The notes under the pieces are model-generated. The model was not told the DNA's origin. It ran no database searches and saw nothing but the letters and a program-made list of their open reading frames with translations. A DNA stretch of 64,000 nucleotides from Actinophytocola sp036378875. Lineage in GTDB: Bacteria > Actinomycetota > Actinomycetes > Mycobacteriales > Pseudonocardiaceae. The DNA lies in the NCBI RefSeq assembly GCF_036378875.1, contig NZ_DASUVO010000022.1, forward strand, positions 62,001 to 126,000, written 5' to 3'. Of this stretch, positions 62,801-64,000 are shown piece after piece (the stretch's first letter is position 1; each line of letters opens with the position of its first letter). The translations under genes and the position numbers were made by a program.

Positions 62801-64000
62801 GCGGAGCACCCCGGCCGGATCGCGCTGGTCGACGTGGACTCCGACCCGGCCCGGTCTCTGCCCGCGGCGCTGGCCTGCGGCGAGCCCCAGGTCGTCGTGC
62901 GTGACGGCGTCGTCCACGGCGCCCGGCTGGTCCGCGGAAGCGGCGCCGGCGAGCCGGCGAGCGTGTTCGACCCGAACGGGACCACGCTGGTCACCGGCGC
63001 GACCGGTGCCATCGGCCGGGTGCTTGCCCGCCACCTCGTGGCGGAGCGAGGGGTCCGGCACCTGGTTCTGGTGAGCCGAGGCGGCGACGCGTCCGATCTC
63101 GTGGCGGAGCTGACCGAGCTGGGCGCGACGGTCACCCTGGCGGCCTGCGACGTGTCCGACCGGGACACGTTGGCCGGCGTGCTCGCCGCGATTCCCGCCG
63201 AACGTCCGCTGACCGCGGTCGTGCACCTGGCCGCCGTGCTCGACGACGGCACGCTCAGCACGCTCACGCGGGAGAGACTGGCCGCGGTGTTGCGTCCGAA
63301 GGTGGACGGCGCGCTGGCACTGCACGAACTGACCGAGGGCGCGGACCTGTCGGCGTTCGTGCTGTTCTCCTCCGCCGCCGGCCTGCTCGGCAACGCGGGC
63401 CAGGCCAACTACGCGGCCGCCAACGCCGTGCTGGACGCGCTGACCGCGCACCGTCACGCGCATGGCCTGCCGGCTCAGTCGCTGGCCTGGGGTCTGTGGG
63501 CCGGGGGCGGCATGGCCGCGCGGACGGACCGGACGCGGATGACCCGCAACGGGATGCTCGCGATGTCCGACGAGGAGGGCCTCGCGCTCTTCGACGCGGC
63601 CACCGCACGTCCCGAGGCACTGCTGGCACCCATGTCGATCGACAAGGCCGCGCCAACCGGCGCAGTCCCGCATCTGTTCCGGGCACTGGTGGCGCCGACC
63701 CGACGCAGCGCTGCCCGCTCGACCGGAACCGACCCGGCCGACCTGCGGGAGCGCCTGGCGGGGCTCCCGGCCCGGAGCCGTGAACGGGCGCTGACCACGC
63801 TCGTCCTCGAACACGCCGCCGAGTTGCTCGGGTACGCCGGTGCGGACGCGATCGACGAGAACCGGCACTTCCTCGAGTCGGGCTTCGACTCGCTGACGGC
63901 GGTGGAGCTACGCAACAGCCTCAACGCGGCCACCGGACTGCGGCTGCCGGCCACGGTCGTCTTCGACCACCAGACCCCGGCCGGGCTGGCCGAACGGCTG
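53804..64000 (+). CDS. Type I modular PKS 3: modules 5 and 6 (partial, runs off right edge)
   Basis: GTG 53804 (VNTSEDKLLRALRTSLKETERL) has AGAGG upstream and is followed by a coiled-coil N-terminal docking domain of the same kind as PKS2. The frame stays open for 3399 codons to the window edge, which falls at the end of ACP6. Two KS-AT-DH-KR-ACP modules are complete in architecture, again without ER. Ends of modules are joined by short acidic linkers. Since PKS2's partner docking segment is C-terminal, PKS3 is the probable next subunit. Remaining modules and the terminal thioesterase must lie further right. Confidence 0.95.
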   Translation, partial: MNTSEDKLLRALRTSLKETERLRGQNKKLTDAGREPIAIVGMACRYPGGVTTPEELWDLLAGGGDGVGPFPTDRGWDLARLWDPTGERPGTSYVRDGGFLHQAPEFDADFFGISPREALLMCPQQRLLLETSWEALERAGIPPHTVRGRPVGVFTGVMYHNYPGSYGSSGVVSGRLSYTFGLEGPAVTVDTACSSSLVTLHLAVQALRQGECSLALAGGVTVMATPRTFVEFSMDGTLSSDGRCRAFAQSADGTGWSEGAGMLLLERLSDARRNGHRVLAVVRGTAVNQDGASNGMTAPNGPAQERVIRQALANARLSADAVDAVEAHGTATTLGDPIEAQALIATYGQDRPAQRPLLLGSVKSNLGHTQAAAGVAGIIKMVLALRNELLPRTLHVDEPTRHVDWSAGRVELLTEPVTWPREDGRPRRAGVSSFGMSGTNAHVILEEAPAHSEPGTESTPGPVPWVLSARTRPALRAQAAQLVDHLDQRPDLDPLGIGATLATRRSPFEHRAVVTGTDSAELMRGLHAMAAGEDAPGLITGSAAGESSTAFLFSGQGSQRQGMGTGLAAAHPVFAAAFDEVLAELDKHLDRPLRSVLDDDALDQTGYTQAALFALQVAQYRLLESWGIIPDFVAGHSIGELAAAHVAGVLSLTDAAELVAARGTLMQKLPAGGAMVAVAATEDEVRPLLDERVAIAAVNGPAAVVVSGYEDTVVALAATLESRGRRTRRLRVSHAFHSPLMEPMLADFRKVAERLTYTPPNLPVISAVTGRPAVDADLCSADHWVRHVRDTVRFSDAVRALEADGVNRWVELGPDAVLSAMVPDCLTGPPERLARHVGISLLRKDMPEDLALVTALGRLHAGGVVPDWTAWFGQLGARPVDLPTYAFQRERYWLTASSGDPASLGLEPVDHPLLNAATLLADVDGLVLSGRLSVGTHPWLAEHEVGGSVLLPGTAFVELAVCAGDRTGCPRVDELTLHLPLVLPTNGAVQVQVSVGPPDEHGARPMSIHSRADDLVGSNRWTRHATGRLTGPATRPVEQEAWPPAGAEPVDLTGIYPLLAGRGLVYGPLFQGLRAAWRLGEEICAEVSLPEHAHAAAERFGLHPAVFDAVLHAAGLSGAGDSGMALPYAWSGVELHATGAAAVRVRVRPAGERTVSLELTDVSGQPVASVESLTLREITGEQLAAASQEGIAGEALFRTEWTRIALPTAAELSVGEYGATGAVPDVVVLRVAGGMDADAARTATHSTLDGVQRWLADERFGSSRLVVLTGDDLAGAAVRGLIRSAQSENPGRIVLVSADGQDVLDRLPAIVSADEPEVAVRDESVLVPRLARVSVPAEAHSSAIGASQSTVLVTGGTGALGRLVARHLVARHGVRRLLLVSRQGPRAAEVDTLVAELSELGAEVEVAACDLADRAAAAALLTGRELGAVVHAAGVLDDGVFSAMTPERLDTVLRPKMDAAWHLHELVTETAAFVLFSSAAGVFGAPGQANYAAANAFLDALAEHRRARGLPAQSLAWGQWAHNDGMAGSAGTVGRPGLPAMSVVEGLELFDAALSTPEPALVPVKLDLDAFRRDPDAMPDVLRGLVPVRRAAAADAGRAESLVDRLVRLPAAERMTGLTDMLRGHVAAVLGHGSADLVDAERAFKDLGFDSMLAVELRNRLATVTGLRLPSTLVFDYPTIADLAEYLFQTLLGDLEEAVEVAAPTIAVSDEPIAIVGMACRYPGGIASPEDLWRLVSTGADGFTPFPTDRAWDLDHWVGMIEAAGKKAEGGFVSDATDFDAAFFGISPNEAVMMDPQQRMLLEACWEALERAGIDPPSLRGSDTGVYVGVMQTDYDPGPLGRLEHNGLFRGSGGLRSVTSGRVAYLFGLEGPAVSIDTACSSSLVALHLAGQALRQGDCSLALAGGVAVLASPEPFAHFDGSGTSSDGRSKAFSSAADGVGWGEGVGVLVVERLSDALRNGHEVLAVVRSSAVNADGASNGLTAPNGPAQERVIRRALAVAGLEPSDVDAVEGHGTGTELGDPIELNALLSTYGQSRAADRPLWLGSIKSNIGHTQAAAGVAGVIKMVMAMRHGRLPMTRYAEHPTPHVDWSSGGVRLLAETIDWPEHDRPRRAGVSSFGYSGTNAHLIIEDGAPYRVAEPARAGERSGGSALWLLSARTEQALPAQAERLHAHVTAHPELDPADIGYSLAIRRPAGQHRAAVAGDREELLAGLAALAKGEAAPRHVVVGTSLTSSRAGTTAFLFPGQGTQRPGMGRDLYAAFPAFAQALDEVSAAFDGHLGWSLRQVMFAREGSVASRSLDQTSYTQAAVFAMGVALYRLLQSWGMRPDHVMGHSVGEIAAAHVAGVLSLKDAVKLVAHRGQLMQELPGGAVVAIEATEDEVAAMLTGRTSIAAVNGPRSVVVSGEEEPVTALAAHWAGLGRRTRRLAIRQAIHSPVMDEILDELREIAEELTYERPDLRVVSTVTGAAAADELTDPEHWVANCRQPVRFADAARALEDAGVDRFVELGTDGTLSALTRACLAGAEGALVVPLLRRERPEVVAVQLAAGQLYAAGMAIDGARLFLGRDAVRVPVPTYAFDRKRYWSDVDMKAQRGAGAPAASGLDATDHPLVGASVSLAGSDHVTLTGVVSTATHPWLAEHTVGGVSVFPGAAFVELALLAGDHAGCRELAELTLQAPLTLPERGKVRLQVTVGSPDESGLRPLTVHSRSDVDDAPWAQHATGLLAPEAGPEPGGLTEWPPAGAEPLAVDGLYDGLAEAGFGYGPTFRGLRAAWRGDGEVFAEVSMDGVPDGRFGLHPAALDAALHAVGLCEDVTVAAGLPFAWTGVALYATGATRLRVRVRPLGADTVSIMLADAAGRPVASVASLVLRAVDVPAARGAAHENLYGLRWSPVTIGSAPAPGRVATVGSHADLVALVAAGGLPPEVIVVDRTGATSRTAAGIHAAAGDLLALLQEWAGAEFLADTRLVVQTSGAAGLPGEDVPDLAGAALWGLARSAQAEHPGRIALVDVDSDPARSLPAALACGEPQVVVRDGVVHGARLVRGSGAGEPASVFDPNGTTLVTGATGAIGRVLARHLVAERGVRHLVLVSRGGDASDLVAELTELGATVTLAACDVSDRDTLAGVLAAIPAERPLTAVVHLAAVLDDGTLSTLTRERLAAVLRPKVDGALALHELTEGADLSAFVLFSSAAGLLGNAGQANYAAANAVLDALTAHRHAHGLPAQSLAWGLWAGGGMAARTDRTRMTRNGMLAMSDEEGLALFDAATARPEALLAPMSIDKAAPTGAVPHLFRALVAPTRRSAARSTGTDPADLRERLAGLPARSRERALTTLVLEHAAELLGYAGADAIDENRHFLESGFDSLTAVELRNSLNAATGLRLPATVVFDHQTPAGLAERL
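53906..58890 (+). other. PKS module 5 (KS-AT-DH-KR-ACP)
   Basis: KS5 C193; AT5 S637 in GHSIGE with HAFH, malonyl type; DH5 H943 in HEVGGSVLLP and D1108 in VFDAVLH, intact; KR5 GGTGALG with VLDD (B-type) and Y1491; ACP5 S1651. Predicted to add a malonyl unit and form a double bond. Confidence 0.88.
58931..64000 (+). other. PKS module 6 (KS-AT-DH-KR-ACP) with unusual AT
   Basis: KS6 C1880. Between its N-terminal motif and DPQQR the KS lacks the usual (D/E)P-x-x-PG(T/R) stretch and reads HWVGMIEAAGKKAEGG. AT6 S2336 in GHSVGE, but residues 2432-2435 are QAIH where malonyl ATs have HAFH and methylmalonyl ATs YASH. DH6 H2642 in HTVGGVSVFP and D2803 intact. KR6 has GATGAIG (Ala for Gly), VLDD and Y3203. 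ACP6 S3363, cut near its end. Extender unit uncertain. Confidence 0.85.

Noticed and set aside
60701..63868. Minus-strand ORF of 1055 aa antisense to PKS3
   Set aside because: Same composition artefact; the plus strand encodes AT6, DH6 and KR6 with intact active-site motifs throughout.

Overview
The window is very GC-rich with actinomycete codon use, has overlapping ATGA/GTGA gene junctions, and carries actinobacterial regulator families (SARP, LAL) and modular type I PKS genes. The frequent GTGGAC/CACTGTGGAC codon habit suggests a Pseudonocardiales-type genus (Amycolatopsis, Saccharothrix or similar), but this is an impression and not a proof. About 56 kb of the 64 kb belongs to one biosynthetic gene cluster, and its last PKS gene runs off the right edge.

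Left flank (1-7.9 kb), probably outside the cluster: a minus-strand operon of secreted proteins (DUF1906/peptidoglycan-binding protein, FG-GAP repeat protein, PhoD-type phosphatase cut by the left edge), two plus-strand secreted peptidoglycan hydrolases (M23 and MepA/M74 types, each with two PG-binding domains), and an aldo/keto reductase.

Regulatory block (8.6-16.6 kb): a large SARP-NB-ARC-TPR regulator, a tiny exported or membrane peptide, an ornithine-cyclodeaminase-like protein with degenerate motifs, a small SARP, and a LAL-type LuxR regulator. All three regulators carry in-frame TTA codons.

Starter-unit block (16.9-27.8 kb): a macrolide-type glycosyltransferase, then the complete enzyme set known from vicenistatin for a beta-amino-acid starter: Ala-removing peptidase (VinJ type), trans-acyltransferase (VinK), stand-alone ACP (VinL, on the opposite strand), two adenylating ligases (VinM, VinN), PLP decarboxylase (VinO), two-subunit glutamate mutase (VinH/VinI), and a P450. 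Together they should make glutamate into 3-methylaspartate, load and decarboxylate it to a 3-aminoisobutyryl unit, cap it with an amino acid, pass it to the PKS loading ACP, and uncap the chain before macrolactam closure.

PKS block: PKS1 (loading ACP plus modules 1-3), PKS2 (module 4), a type II thioesterase, then a minus-strand three-gene sugar operon (PIG-L deacetylase, UDP-HexNAc-type 6-dehydrogenase, SDR decarboxylase/epimerase), and divergently PKS3 (modules 5 and 6, incomplete). All six modules are KS-AT-DH-KR-ACP with no ER, so a long conjugated polyene is expected. The predicted product is a glycosylated polyene macrolactam. The sugar genes are not a classical 6-deoxysugar set. They fit a short UDP-GlcNAc to UDP-GlcNAc-uronate to UDP-N-acetylxylosamine route with deacetylation, giving a 2-amino-2-deoxypentose.

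Other signals: a CCCCTA/TAGGGG element recurs in four cluster promoters with about 10-, 11-, 22- and 44-bp phasing, which looks like a SARP operator. The PKS2 linker carries a 21-bp tandem repeat and a separate in-frame insertion with 34-bp direct repeats. AT6 has a non-canonical specificity motif.
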